Translations under genes and position numbers: made by a program
Shown here: one piece after another, positions 1 through 5,692 of the stretch
Layout of the letters: the number at the start of each line of letters is the position of its first letter
Numbering within the stretch: the first letter of the stretch is position 1
DNA from: 66-474 sp035249465
GTDB lineage: Bacteria; Pseudomonadota; Gammaproteobacteria; Xanthomonadales; Rhodanobacteraceae
Direction: 5' to 3'
NCBI GenBank assembly: GCA_035249465.1
Contig: DATFGL010000130.1
Location: forward strand, 1 to 9,531
Length of the DNA stretch: 9,531 nt
Notes under the pieces: model-generated
The model's input: the letters and a program-made list of their open reading frames with translations, nothing else
What the model was told of the DNA's origin: nothing
Database searches by the model: none

Positions 1-186
1 CCCCAACCCTCGTCATCCCGGCGCAGGCCGGGATCCAGCGAATCCGGCGACGCAGCCGAAGCGTCCGGCGATGCCGGCGTCTTTCCGCCCGGCGCGATGA
101 TGTGCGGCAAGTGCAACACCCAGGCGCTGGTGCTGCTGGACGGCTGCCAGACCTGCCTCAATTGCGGTTACAGCAAGTGCGGATGA
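1..186 (+). CDS. nrdJ: Class II (adenosylcobalamin-dependent) ribonucleotide reductase, C-terminal end (partial)
   Basis: The frame is open from base 1 and ends at TGA 184-186; the start lies outside the window. The last ~30 residues form a cysteine-rich tail with spacing C-x2-C-x10-C-x2-C-x2-C-x4-C, ending in CGYSKCG. Such a zinc-finger-like, redox-active tail is typical of class II ribonucleotide reductases, where C-terminal cysteines re-reduce the active site during conversion of ribonucleotides to deoxyribonucleotides in the cytoplasm. The catalytic barrel and B12 site are not visible, so the call rests on the tail alone. The residues before the tail are a Ser/Arg/Gly/Ala-rich linker. Part of it is encoded by a palindromic repeat (15-34) without breaking the frame. 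A thioredoxin, a possible reductant for such enzymes, lies about 930 bp downstream, but this does not prove a functional link. A zinc-ribbon tail on another protein is the main alternative. Confidence 0.72.
   Translation, partial: PQPSSSRRRPGSSESGDAAEASGDAGVFPPGAMMCGKCNTQALVLLDGCQTCLNCGYSKCG
15..34. repeat. REP-like palindrome inside the nrdJ reading frame
   Basis: ATCCCGGC and GCCGGGAT form a perfect 8-bp inverted repeat around the loop GCAG. The flanks (CGTC before, CCAGCG after) resemble the intergenic palindromes of the form CGTCAT-CCCGGC...GCCGGG-ATCCAG that are scattered through many proteobacterial genomes. Here the copy lies inside an open frame and is translated as part of a flexible linker just before the Cys tail. 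Its dispersed nature is from memory of such repeats and cannot be shown in this window, where I see no second copy. Confidence 0.55.
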
Positions 187-195
187 TCCGCGGAC

Positions 196-864
196 ATGGA
201 TGCGCCGTCATCCGATAGCCTGACCCTGATCCGGCAATTGCTGCCAGGTTTCGTGGCGGCGTGGGTGCGGTTCCGCTTGGTTCCCAGTACGCGACGGAAT
301 GATCTCGACCGGGTGGTCGAGGCCATGGTGCTCAGTGGTGTGATCGCTATTCTGATCGCAACGCTGCGCTGGCTGTTGCAGTGGCCGTGCCGCTGGCAGT
401 GGATGTGCGTAGCTGGTCCGAACGTATACGGCGAATTCGCTGGCTCCTTGTTGCTGGCGCTGGTACTTGGCCTGATACTGGCTCAGTTGACGAGATCGGA
501 TCGACTGTTCGCATTCTTGCGCAATCGTGGCTGGACCCGTGAATCCAGCCAATACTCGCTGCGTTACCAGACGTTCACCACACCACCGTTTCGTTTCGCA
601 GTGCTACATCTGAAAGACGGCCGCCGTGTCAAGGGCCGTCCGAGCGAGGGCGACCACGATCCGGAGCATCCGGAAAGCGGATACGTGCTGCTGAAATACG
701 CGAAGTGGCTCGGGGATCAGGATGATCACGCAACCGAAAGGTACGAAATGCTGGTGCCGTGGGCGGAAATTCAGTTGATCCAGTTCCTCGAAAATCCAAG
801 CGGAGGCGCCGCGCATGCACACACCGACACAAACACCGATACCTCCGACGCTTCCGGGCGGTGA
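196..864 (+). CDS. DUF6338-type membrane protein with C-terminal beta-rich cytoplasmic domain
   Basis: A 222-residue protein of unknown function. The N-terminus LLPGFVAAW followed by a charged segment and DRVVEAMVLSGVI matches my memory of the DUF6338 family. There is a weak hydrophobic segment at about 9-28, then two clear membrane helices at about 42-62 and 78-98. After GWTRESS (about 112-118) comes a soluble part with VLHLKDGRRVKGRP and VPWAEIQLIQF, resembling a small beta-barrel, probably cytoplasmic. The last ~18 residues are a low-complexity His/Thr/Asp/Ser tail that overlaps the next gene. The ATG lies 9 bp after the nrdJ stop with no strong ribosome site, so it may be coupled to nrdJ translation. 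The function is unknown; family and topology are inference. Confidence 0.7.
   Translation: MDAPSSDSLTLIRQLLPGFVAAWVRFRLVPSTRRNDLDRVVEAMVLSGVIAILIATLRWLLQWPCRWQWMCVAGPNVYGEFAGSLLLALVLGLILAQLTRSDRLFAFLRNRGWTRESSQYSLRYQTFTTPPFRFAVLHLKDGRRVKGRPSEGDHDPEHPESGYVLLKYAKWLGDQDDHATERYEMLVPWAEIQLIQFLENPSGGAAHAHTDTNTDTSDASGR
802..806 (+). promoter_or_regulatory. Shine-Dalgarno site of the overlapping proline-rich gene
   Basis: GGAGG lies 8 nt upstream of ATG 815, inside the coding region of the DUF6338 gene. It is one of the strongest ribosome sites in the window and is the main reason to believe that the short overlapping frame is translated. Confidence 0.6.
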
Positions 865-964
865 TGAATTCGTCAAATGGATCGCCCCGGAACGGTCGGA
901 GCCGCCGCCGGAACCACCGGATCCACCACCTCCACCACCTCCGCCCAATCCTAAGCAACCTTAG
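815..964 (+). CDS. Overlapping 49-residue proline-rich small protein
   Basis: A short frame from ATG 815 to TAG 962-964, out of phase with the DUF6338 gene and overlapping its last 50 bp. It encodes 49 residues: a Thr/Pro N-terminus, a central GGDEFVKWIAPERSE segment (15-29) and a Pro-rich tail with eight consecutive prolines (37-44) ending NPKQP. There is no signal peptide and no membrane helix. A GGAGG site with 8-nt spacing and the overlap with the upstream stop suggest translational coupling, hence a partner of the DUF6338 membrane protein. The polyproline run should require EF-P for efficient translation. I do not recognise the family. Pro-rich tails often bind SH3-like or other beta-barrel domains, which fits a speculative interaction with the neighbour. 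A chance frame in GC-rich DNA is the alternative. Confidence 0.6.
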   Translation: MHTPTQTPIPPTLPGGDEFVKWIAPERSEPPPEPPDPPPPPPPPNPKQP

Positions 965-966
965 GT

Positions 967-982
967 TCGGCGTATTCGCCGA
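967..982 (+). terminator. Stem-loop just after the proline-rich gene (possible terminator or 3' end stabiliser)
   Basis: TCGGCG-TATT-CGCCGA forms a perfect 6-bp GC-rich stem with a 4-nt loop, starting 2 bp after the TAG of the small gene. No T-tract follows, so intrinsic termination is doubtful. Confidence 0.3.
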
Positions 983-1034
983 GGAAGCTCGACGGGAGCG
1001 CGTGCGGAGTGAATCCCGCGGGCCATGCACAGAA

Positions 1035-1050
1035 GAGGGTTGGCACCCTC
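1035..1050 (+). terminator. Second stem-loop in the gap before the thioredoxin gene
   Basis: GAGGGT-TGGC-ACCCTC forms a 6-bp stem with a 4-nt loop. It can be extended with one bulge by GAA/TTC. It is followed by CTTCCATGAATTG with no T-run. It could end the nrdJ-DUF6338 transcript or lie upstream of a thioredoxin promoter: TTGACG at 1061-1066 resembles a -35 box, but I see no convincing -10 at the right spacing. Confidence 0.3.
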
Positions 1051-1116
1051 CTTCCATGAATTGACGTGCTATTACACGCGACCAACACGATCCAATCAAA
1101 CGTAATCACGGAACAC

Positions 1117-1443
1117 ATGAGCAATTCCACCTACCACGCCACCGACACCAACTTCGACATCGAAGTCCGCGCCTCCGACAAACCCGTGCTGGTCGACTTC
1201 TGGGCCACGTGGTGTGGGCCGTGCAAGGCGATGGCGCCGATGCTGGACGACCTCGCGGGCGAATACGCCGGCCGGGTCAAGATCGTGAAGGTGGAAATGG
1301 ACGCGAACCCGAAGACCGCGATCGCCTACCACGTGCGCTCGGCGCCTACCCTGTTGCTGTTCAAGGACGGCGCGGTGCAGGCGACCCAGGTCGGGCTGGT
1401 GTCGAAGACGCAACTGCGCGGGATGCTGGACGCCGCGCTCTGA
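1117..1443 (+). CDS. trxA: Thioredoxin
   Basis: A 108-residue cytoplasmic thiol-disulfide oxidoreductase that reduces protein disulfides using electrons from thioredoxin reductase. It has the full fold: LVDFWATWCGPCK with the active site WCGPC at 32-36 and the buried Asp27, then VEMDANP (59-65), the cis-proline loop SAPTLLLF (75-82, Pro77) and Gly93. Length equals classical thioredoxin. I chose ATG 1117 over the in-frame GTG at 1066 because it gives MSNSTYHATDTNFD, matching the usual N-terminus; only a weak GGA lies upstream. The residue before the cis-proline is Ala, where E. coli TrxA has Ile (GIPT); this position influences redox potential and substrate choice. The next gene follows after 10 bp, so the two are probably co-transcribed. 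Confidence 0.93.
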   Translation: MSNSTYHATDTNFDIEVRASDKPVLVDFWATWCGPCKAMAPMLDDLAGEYAGRVKIVKVEMDANPKTAIAYHVRSAPTLLLFKDGAVQATQVGLVSKTQLRGMLDAAL

Positions 1444-1453
1444 ACGTCGCCCC

Positions 1454-2023
1454 ATGGACGCCTTCAGCTACCTCTCGGTACTGATCTCGATCATCCTCGG
1501 CCTTGCGGTGACGCAAGTGCTGCAGGGCTTCCGCGGCCTGATGCTGGCGCGCTCGCGGGTGCGCGCCTACTGGCCGGCGCTGGTGTGGGCGGTGCTGGTG
1601 CTGGTGATCTGCGTGCAGGTGTGGTGGGCGATGTTCGGCCTCAGCCAGCGTCCCGCCGCGCGCTGGACGTTCCTCGATTTCAGCCTGGTGCTGCTGCAGA
1701 CCGTGCCGCTGTACCTGATGGCGGGGCTGGTGTTGCCGGATGTTGACGTCGAGCGTGGGCTGGATTTGCACGACCACTATTACGCGCACCATCGCTGGTT
1801 CTTCTCGCTGCTGGTGCTGCTGCTCCTGATCAGCATCCTCAAGGTGCGGGTCCTGACGGATGCATGGCCCGGACCCGCGGACATGGCGTTCCAGCTGGGT
1901 TTCGCAGTGGGTGCGGCGATCGGCGCGTGGACCCGGCGCGGGCGGTACCACAAGCTGCAGGCTCCGCTGGCGGTGATCGGCGTCATCGCCTACATCTTCG
2001 TGTTGTTCACCCACCTCCAATGA
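1454..2023 (+). CDS. Uncharacterised multi-pass membrane protein
   Basis: A 189-residue, strongly hydrophobic protein with about six predicted membrane helices (roughly 5-27, 39-62, 75-95, 113-131, 140-160, 168-187). It starts MDAFSYLSVLISIILGLAVT, a form I have seen in many proteobacterial proteins annotated only as hypothetical. Notable conserved-looking parts are VLQGFRGL after helix 1, the Trp-rich VWWAMFGL (56-63), VLPDVD (94-99) and HDHYYAHHRWFF (106-117), a His/Tyr-rich loop between helices 3 and 4. No transporter or enzyme motif is recognised. The ATG lies 10 bp after the thioredoxin stop without a strong ribosome site, suggesting coupling, although a functional link to thioredoxin is not established. 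It converges with the minus-strand gene, with 19 bp between stop codons. Confidence 0.75.
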   Translation: MDAFSYLSVLISIILGLAVTQVLQGFRGLMLARSRVRAYWPALVWAVLVLVICVQVWWAMFGLSQRPAARWTFLDFSLVLLQTVPLYLMAGLVLPDVDVERGLDLHDHYYAHHRWFFSLLVLLLLISILKVRVLTDAWPGPADMAFQLGFAVGAAIGAWTRRGRYHKLQAPLAVIGVIAYIFVLFTHLQ

Positions 2024-2042
2024 CCGCGGGCGCACCGCGCCA

Positions 2043-2918
2043 TCAACCGATCCGGTCCAGCGGCAGGCGCAGGTAGCGGGTTCCATCGGCGTCCGGGGGC
2101 GGCAGGCGGCCACCGCGAATGTTGACCTGCAGTGCGGGCAGCAGCAGGCGCGGCACGGGCAGCGTGGCATCGCGCGCGCGGCGCCTGGCGACAAAGACGT
2201 TTTCGTTCACACCGCCGCCGACCTGCACGTTGTCGCGCGCCTCCGCCGCGATGGTGGTTGTCACCTGGGGCGCGCGCGACGCGGGCGGGTAGTCGTGGCA
2301 CAGAAACAGACGCGTCGATTCGGGCAGCGCCAGGATGCGCCGGATGGACGCGTACAACTGCGCCGCGTCTCCGCCCGGGAAATCGCAGCGCGCCGTGCCG
2401 ATGTCCGGCGCGAACAAGGTGTCGCCGATGAAGGCGGCGTCGCCGACCAGGAACGTGAAGCTGTCGGCGGTGTGGCCGGGCGTCGCGATCGCGCGCACGC
2501 ACAGCGGGCCGATCGCGAGTTCGTCGCCATCGTCGAGCAGCCGGTCGAACTGGCGGCCGTCTGCGATGAAGTCCGGACCGAGCCCGAACATCCGCTTGAA
2601 GTGCGCCTGCACATCGGTGATGCCGCGCCCGATCGCGACGGGTGCGCCGGTGGCGTCATGCAGGTGGCCGGCCGCACTCAAATGATCGGCGTGCGCGTGG
2701 GTTTCGAGGATCCATTCGACGCGCAATGCGCGCTGCCGCACGAACGCCAGAACCGCGTCGGCGCTGGCGGTGGAAGTGCGCGCGGACGCGGCGTCGTAAT
2801 CCAGCACCGGGTCGATGATCGCGGCGGCTTCGCCGTCGTGCACCACATGCGTCCACGTGCCGGTGTCCTTGTGCAGGAACGATTCGACTTCGGGGTGCGA
2901 TGGATCGATTCGCGGCAT
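2043..2918 (-). CDS. MBL-fold metallo-hydrolase, Blh / persulfide-dioxygenase-like
   Basis: A 291-residue soluble metallo-beta-lactamase-fold protein. It contains the metal motif THAHADH (His74, His76, Asp78, His79), PGHT (His149), GDTLFAPDIGTARCDFPGG with Asp166, and LCHDYPP (His208). The N-terminal AAIIDPVLDYD and the C-terminal LPALQVNIRGGRLPPP are characteristic of the Blh-like group, related to ETHE1 persulfide dioxygenases and often linked to sulfide detoxification. Reported relatives oxidise glutathione persulfide to sulfite, but the substrate here is inferred. The start ATG (complement of 2916-2918) is preceded by a GGGGA-type ribosome site. It is the second gene of a minus-strand pair, 28 bp after the monooxygenase-like gene. 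A glyoxalase II-like hydrolase is less likely given the DIGTARCDFPGG motif. Confidence 0.85.
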   Translation of the reverse strand: MPRIDPSHPEVESFLHKDTGTWTHVVHDGEAAAIIDPVLDYDAASARTSTASADAVLAFVRQRALRVEWILETHAHADHLSAAGHLHDATGAPVAIGRGITDVQAHFKRMFGLGPDFIADGRQFDRLLDDGDELAIGPLCVRAIATPGHTADSFTFLVGDAAFIGDTLFAPDIGTARCDFPGGDAAQLYASIRRILALPESTRLFLCHDYPPASRAPQVTTTIAAEARDNVQVGGGVNENVFVARRRARDATLPVPRLLLPALQVNIRGGRLPPPDADGTRYLRLPLDRIG

Positions 2919-2946
2919 GCTCGTTTCCCCTTGCGGTGTGGCGTAT

Positions 2947-3264
2947 TCAATGTTGCGGCATCACCGTGTCGGCCACTTCGTAGTGCCGCACCAGCGGTTC
3001 CATGTCCAGCAGGTACTTGTCGTCCTCGTCGTAATACACCGCGCGTTCCGGCTTCTTGCCGGCGTAGGCGTGCAGCGCCTTCATGGAATCCCACAGCGTC
3101 AGCACCTGGAATTCGCACTGCTCGCCCTGCACGCGCCGCAGCACCCACACGCCACGCTGGCCCTTGAGATCCTTGAGCGCGGGCAGCGCGGTCTGCTGCA
3201 GGTGTTCGAGGTAGGCATCGGCCTGTTCTTTCGAGGTGATGCCACGCCAGATGCGCATGATCAT
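2947..3264 (-). CDS. Antibiotic biosynthesis monooxygenase (ABM)-like small protein
   Basis: A 105-residue protein beginning MIMRIWRGITSKEQADAYLEHL and continuing with LKGQRGVWVLRR (38-49), EFQVLTLWDSMKALHAYAG (51-69) and a C-terminal VRHYEV (91-96). This layout fits the dimeric alpha/beta ferredoxin-like ABM family. Members range from heme-degrading and quinone-forming monooxygenases to proteins of unknown function, and the sequence does not tell which. No signal peptide is present, so it is cytoplasmic. GGAG lies 7 nt before the first ATG (complement of 3262-3264), which favours this start over Met3. It is the first gene of a two-gene unit with the MBL-fold hydrolase. It is transcribed away from mltB, so its promoter must lie in the 175 bp gap to its right. 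Confidence 0.75.
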   Translation of the reverse strand: MIMRIWRGITSKEQADAYLEHLQQTALPALKDLKGQRGVWVLRRVQGEQCEFQVLTLWDSMKALHAYAGKKPERAVYYDEDDKYLLDMEPLVRHYEVADTVMPQH

Positions 3265-3439
3265 GGTGGTACTCCGTCAAGCCGCCGGTTGGCCGCGTGA
3301 TCGAGCTTCCCGGACCGGCCTAGCGTCGCCGTCCGTGGGGGTGCCGTCAAGCGTCCCGCATGCATTGCGCCGATGCTCCGCGACCCCGCGTCCGCCGCAT
3401 GCAAAACGCGTGGCGGCCAGTCCTGCATGTTAGTCTGCG
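3265..3439. promoter_or_regulatory. Divergent intergenic region between the ABM-like gene and mltB
   Basis: This gap must hold promoters for both directions. GCATG occurs at 3358, 3397 and 3425, the first two within the perfect palindrome-like word GCATGCA. On the minus strand CTTGACGG occurs twice (within 3272-3281 and 3342-3351) and the outer copy could serve as a -35 box. Toward mltB, TAGTCT at 3431-3436 is a -10-like word (TA...T kept) very close to the GTG start. None of these is convincing alone. Confidence 0.3.
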
Positions 3440-4501
3440 GTGCACATCCGCGATCGCTCGAACGCCGTGCCTCCAATCTGCCGAAAGACTTGCCTGTTGC
3501 TCGCGTTTTCCGGGTTGTTCCCGCTGGCCGCCGGCGCACAAACCGCATCTTCGCCGCCCGGCGCCGTCAGCACCGCGAACGCCGCGCAGGCGAATCCCGA
3601 CCAGGCTGCGCTGGTGAGCGAGGTGGCGGCGGATACCGGCAAGGATCCCGCCGAACTGAACGCGCTGCTGGATGGCGCGGTGGTCAGGCAAAGCATCATC
3701 GATGCGATGAATCGCCCGGCCGAAAAGAAGCCATGGAACCAGTACCGCCCCATCTTCGTGAACCCCGAGCGGATCAGCGAAGGCGTGGCATTCTACCGCC
3801 AGCACCACGCCCTGCTCGACCAGATCGGCCAGCAGTACGGCGTGGCGCCGCAATTCATCGTCGCAATCATCGGCGTGGAAACCAATTACGGCAGCAACGC
3901 CGGCAGCTACCGCGTGCTGGATGCGCTGGCGACGCTGGCGTTCCATTACCCGCCGCGCGCGAGCTATTTCCGCGGCGAGTTGAAGGCGCTGCTGGAATTG
4001 CCCGCGAACAAATTGCCGGGATCGATTCCGGACATTTACGGTTCCTACGCGGGCGCCGAAGGCCTCGCGCAGTTCATGCCGTCCAGCATCCGCGATTTCG
4101 CGGTGGATGCCGACGGTGACGGCCACATCAACCTCATGGCTTCGCTGCCCGACGCGTTCGCCAGCATCGCCAACTATTTCCGCGCGCACGGCTGGCAGAC
4201 CGACCAGCCGGTCGCGGTGCAGGCGCAACCCGCCGCCAACGCGGCGCCCCCGCCCGCGTATGAAAACGTCATGCCGGCCACGCCGCTGGAAAAATTCTCC
4301 GCGGCGGGTTACGCGCCGACCGCGCACGAAGACCCCGCCATGCCCGCGAACCTGCTGACGCTGGACGGCGCGAAGGGTCCCGAATACTGGCTGACGTTCC
4401 GGAACTTCTACGTGATCACCCGCTACAACAAGAGCCCGATGTACGCGCTGGCGGTGATGCAACTGGCCGACGCGATCGCCAGCGGCGTCGCCACGCAATG
4501 A
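3440..4501 (+). CDS. mltB: Lytic murein transglycosylase B (SLT_2 family)
   Basis: A 353-residue periplasmic enzyme that cuts peptidoglycan between MurNAc and GlcNAc, leaving 1,6-anhydro ends. The catalytic glutamate is in GVETNYG (Glu147). Other family marks are FVNPERISEGVAFYRQH (106-122), EGLAQFMPSS (207-216), the EF-hand-like loop DADGDGHINL (223-232) and NFYVITRYNKSPMYALAVMQLA (322-343). A Pro/Ala-rich insert lies at about 258-275. A signal peptide (CRKTCLLLAFSGLFPLAAGA-Q) ends without a lipobox cysteine, unlike E. coli MltB. An in-frame TAG at 3431 bounds the frame. The start is GTG 3440 or, with a neater signal peptide, GTG 3467; neither has a clear ribosome site. The end overlaps rlpA by 4 bp (ATGA), indicating coupling. 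Confidence 0.9.
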   Translation: MHIRDRSNAVPPICRKTCLLLAFSGLFPLAAGAQTASSPPGAVSTANAAQANPDQAALVSEVAADTGKDPAELNALLDGAVVRQSIIDAMNRPAEKKPWNQYRPIFVNPERISEGVAFYRQHHALLDQIGQQYGVAPQFIVAIIGVETNYGSNAGSYRVLDALATLAFHYPPRASYFRGELKALLELPANKLPGSIPDIYGSYAGAEGLAQFMPSSIRDFAVDADGDGHINLMASLPDAFASIANYFRAHGWQTDQPVAVQAQPAANAAPPPAYENVMPATPLEKFSAAGYAPTAHEDPAMPANLLTLDGAKGPEYWLTFRNFYVITRYNKSPMYALAVMQLADAIASGVATQ

Positions 4502-5412
4502 TGCGGGGCCGATGGCTGCGGGTCCTGCTGCCGTTGGCGCTGCTGGCGCCGGCGGCCCTGACGTTGACGGCATGTTCGTCGAATCCCAAACGACCCGCCA
4601 CGCGCGAAAGCGCGGGCGGCAGCAGCACGCCGTGGCGCGACGATACCGGCCTGTCGCAATCCGAACGCTACCGGCACCGCCAGGATTCCACGCCGGACAT
4701 CGCGGGCGTCGATTTCAGCAAGATCCCGGAACCCGTTCCGGAAGTGCTGCCGCTGTCGCGCTACGGCAACAAGTCGCCTTACAACGTGAACGGGCAGAAC
4801 TACCGCGTGCTGCCGCGCGCGGCCGGCTATGACGAGCGTGGCATCGCTTCGTATTACGGCACCAAGTTCAACGGCTACAAGACGTCGAACTTCGAAACCT
4901 ACGACATGTACAAGTTCTCGGCGGCCAGCAAGGTGCTGCCGCTGCCGAGCTTCGCGCGCGTCACCAACCTCGAGAACGGCAAGAGCGTGATCGTGCGCGT
5001 CAACGATCGCGGCCCGTTCGTGCCCAACCGCATCATCGATCTGTCATTGGCGGCGGCGGTGCGCATCGGCATCTGGCCGCGCGGCACGGGCCTGGTCGAA
5101 GTACAGGGCATCGATCCCAAGCACCCGGATGCGGAACCTGCGCCCGTCACCGCGGTCACACCGCGGACGGGCAAGCAGCCGCAACTGTACGTGCAGGTCG
5201 GCGCCTTCGCGGACGCGGGCAACGCCGAACGGCTTGCCTCGCGCCTGCGCGGACTGAACCTGGGCGCGGTGCGCGTGATTTCCGCCAGCGTGAATGGACG
5301 CACGCTGCAACGTGTGCAGATCGGACCACTGCCCGACGTGGATACGGTGGATCGCACCACGGCGCGGTTGGATTCGCTTGGTTTGCCGCACGCAAACGTC
5401 GCGATCCAGTGA
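4498..5412 (+). CDS. rlpA: RlpA-type septal-ring lipoprotein (DPBB + SPOR) with altered active-site residues
   Basis: A 304-residue lipoprotein. The signal peptide ends in LTAC with Cys26 as lipidation site. A Ser/Pro-rich linker precedes YNVNGQNYRVLP (95-106), a double-psi beta-barrel (about 115-203) with RVNDRGPF (167-174, Asp170 kept), and a C-terminal SPOR domain (about 228-302, starting QLYVQVGAF) that should bind denuded glycan strands at the septum. In P. aeruginosa RlpA is a lytic transglycosylase; in E. coli it is not. Here positions normally reading GEASWYG, FHGH, NGE and TAAH are GIASYYG, FNGY, NFE and SAAS, so Glu and His residues usually conserved are missing and activity is doubtful. 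The ATG overlaps the mltB stop, so translation is coupled. ATG 4501 is a possible alternative start. Confidence 0.92.
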   Translation: MMRGRWLRVLLPLALLAPAALTLTACSSNPKRPATRESAGGSSTPWRDDTGLSQSERYRHRQDSTPDIAGVDFSKIPEPVPEVLPLSRYGNKSPYNVNGQNYRVLPRAAGYDERGIASYYGTKFNGYKTSNFETYDMYKFSAASKVLPLPSFARVTNLENGKSVIVRVNDRGPFVPNRIIDLSLAAAVRIGIWPRGTGLVEVQGIDPKHPDAEPAPVTAVTPRTGKQPQLYVQVGAFADAGNAERLASRLRGLNLGAVRVISASVNGRTLQRVQIGPLPDVDTVDRTTARLDSLGLPHANVAIQ

Positions 5413-5547
5413 ATGAAAAGATGCACCATGCGGAGCAGCTTTTGTGGAAACAAGGCCACGGAGTTTTTGGCCATGGACGGCGGCTCTGGCCGAGGTGATC
5501 TTCATATGCGCGAAAGGGTCGCGTACGATACGTGGTTTGCTATTGCA

Positions 5548-5565
5548 GCGATCAGGGACGATCGC
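5548..5565. repeat. Inverted repeat between the two duplicated blocks
   Basis: GCGATC-AGGGAC-GATCGC is a perfect 6-bp inverted repeat with a 6-nt centre, located downstream of the first TACGAT and upstream of the second block. It could be an operator or a hairpin in a transcript from the first promoter-like copy. Confidence 0.4.
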
Positions 5566-5609
5566 ACAGCTTTCGTGAAAAGTCAGGCCAAGGATGGCCG
5601 TTCTGGTTT

Positions 5610-5638
5610 TCCATATGCGCGACCGGGTCGCGTACGAT
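5610..5638 (+). promoter_or_regulatory. Candidate promoter of the carboxypeptidase gene (second repeat copy)
   Basis: TCCATA (5610-5615), a 17-bp spacer and TACGAT (5633-5638) give a weak sigma70-like arrangement about 55 bp before ATG 5693. The same arrangement with TTCATA (5501-5506) and TACGAT (5524-5529) exists in the first copy. The inverted repeat CGCGA-N5-TCGCG sits inside both spacers, where a repressor could act. Confidence 0.35.
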
Positions 5639-5692
5639 CGATAGCCCCTTGGTGCGGCGCTCATGGACGAGCGCACACAAAACGAGAACCTG

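Larger units (their letters stand above)
5436..5638 (+). repeat. Imperfect tandem duplication in the rlpA-carboxypeptidase gap (two promoter-like copies)
   Basis: The 280 bp between rlpA and the carboxypeptidase start hold two related blocks. Copy 1 runs about 5436-5529 and copy 2 about 5567-5638. Both begin CAGCTTT(T/C)GTG(G/A)AAA, contain a GGCCA(T/A)GGA(C/T)GG-like stretch and TCTGG, and end in a 27-bp core, CATATGCGCGA-NN-GGGTCGCGTACGAT (5503-5529 and 5612-5638), identical at 25 of 27 positions. Copy 1 carries extra bases before the core. Each core includes the inverted repeat CGCGA-N5-TCGCG and ends in TACGAT, a possible -10 hexamer (TATAAT-like, 4/6). TTCATA or TCCATA lies 17 bp upstream as a weak -35. 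It could be a duplicated promoter or a dispersed repeat. Confidence 0.65.

Noticed and set aside
1061..1096. Sigma70 promoter before the thioredoxin gene
   Set aside because: TTGACG is a fair -35 box, but no acceptable -10 hexamer lies 16-18 bp downstream. It is mentioned only as a possibility in the hairpin entry.
1066..1116. Longer thioredoxin start at GTG 1066
   Set aside because: It would add 17 residues with no counterpart in thioredoxins; ATG 1117 gives the standard 108-residue length.
2024..2042. Shared bidirectional terminator between the convergent genes
   Set aside because: Only 19 bp separate the stops and the best dyad has a 4-bp stem with no T-runs.
2295..3167. 290-codon open frame on the plus strand
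   Set aside because: Antisense to the MBL-fold hydrolase and the ABM-like gene, both with clear family motifs and ribosome sites.
3347..4573. 408-codon open frame on the minus strand
   Set aside because: Antisense to mltB, which has its catalytic motif and family signatures. The shadow protein is Arg/His/Gly-rich with no recognisable domain.
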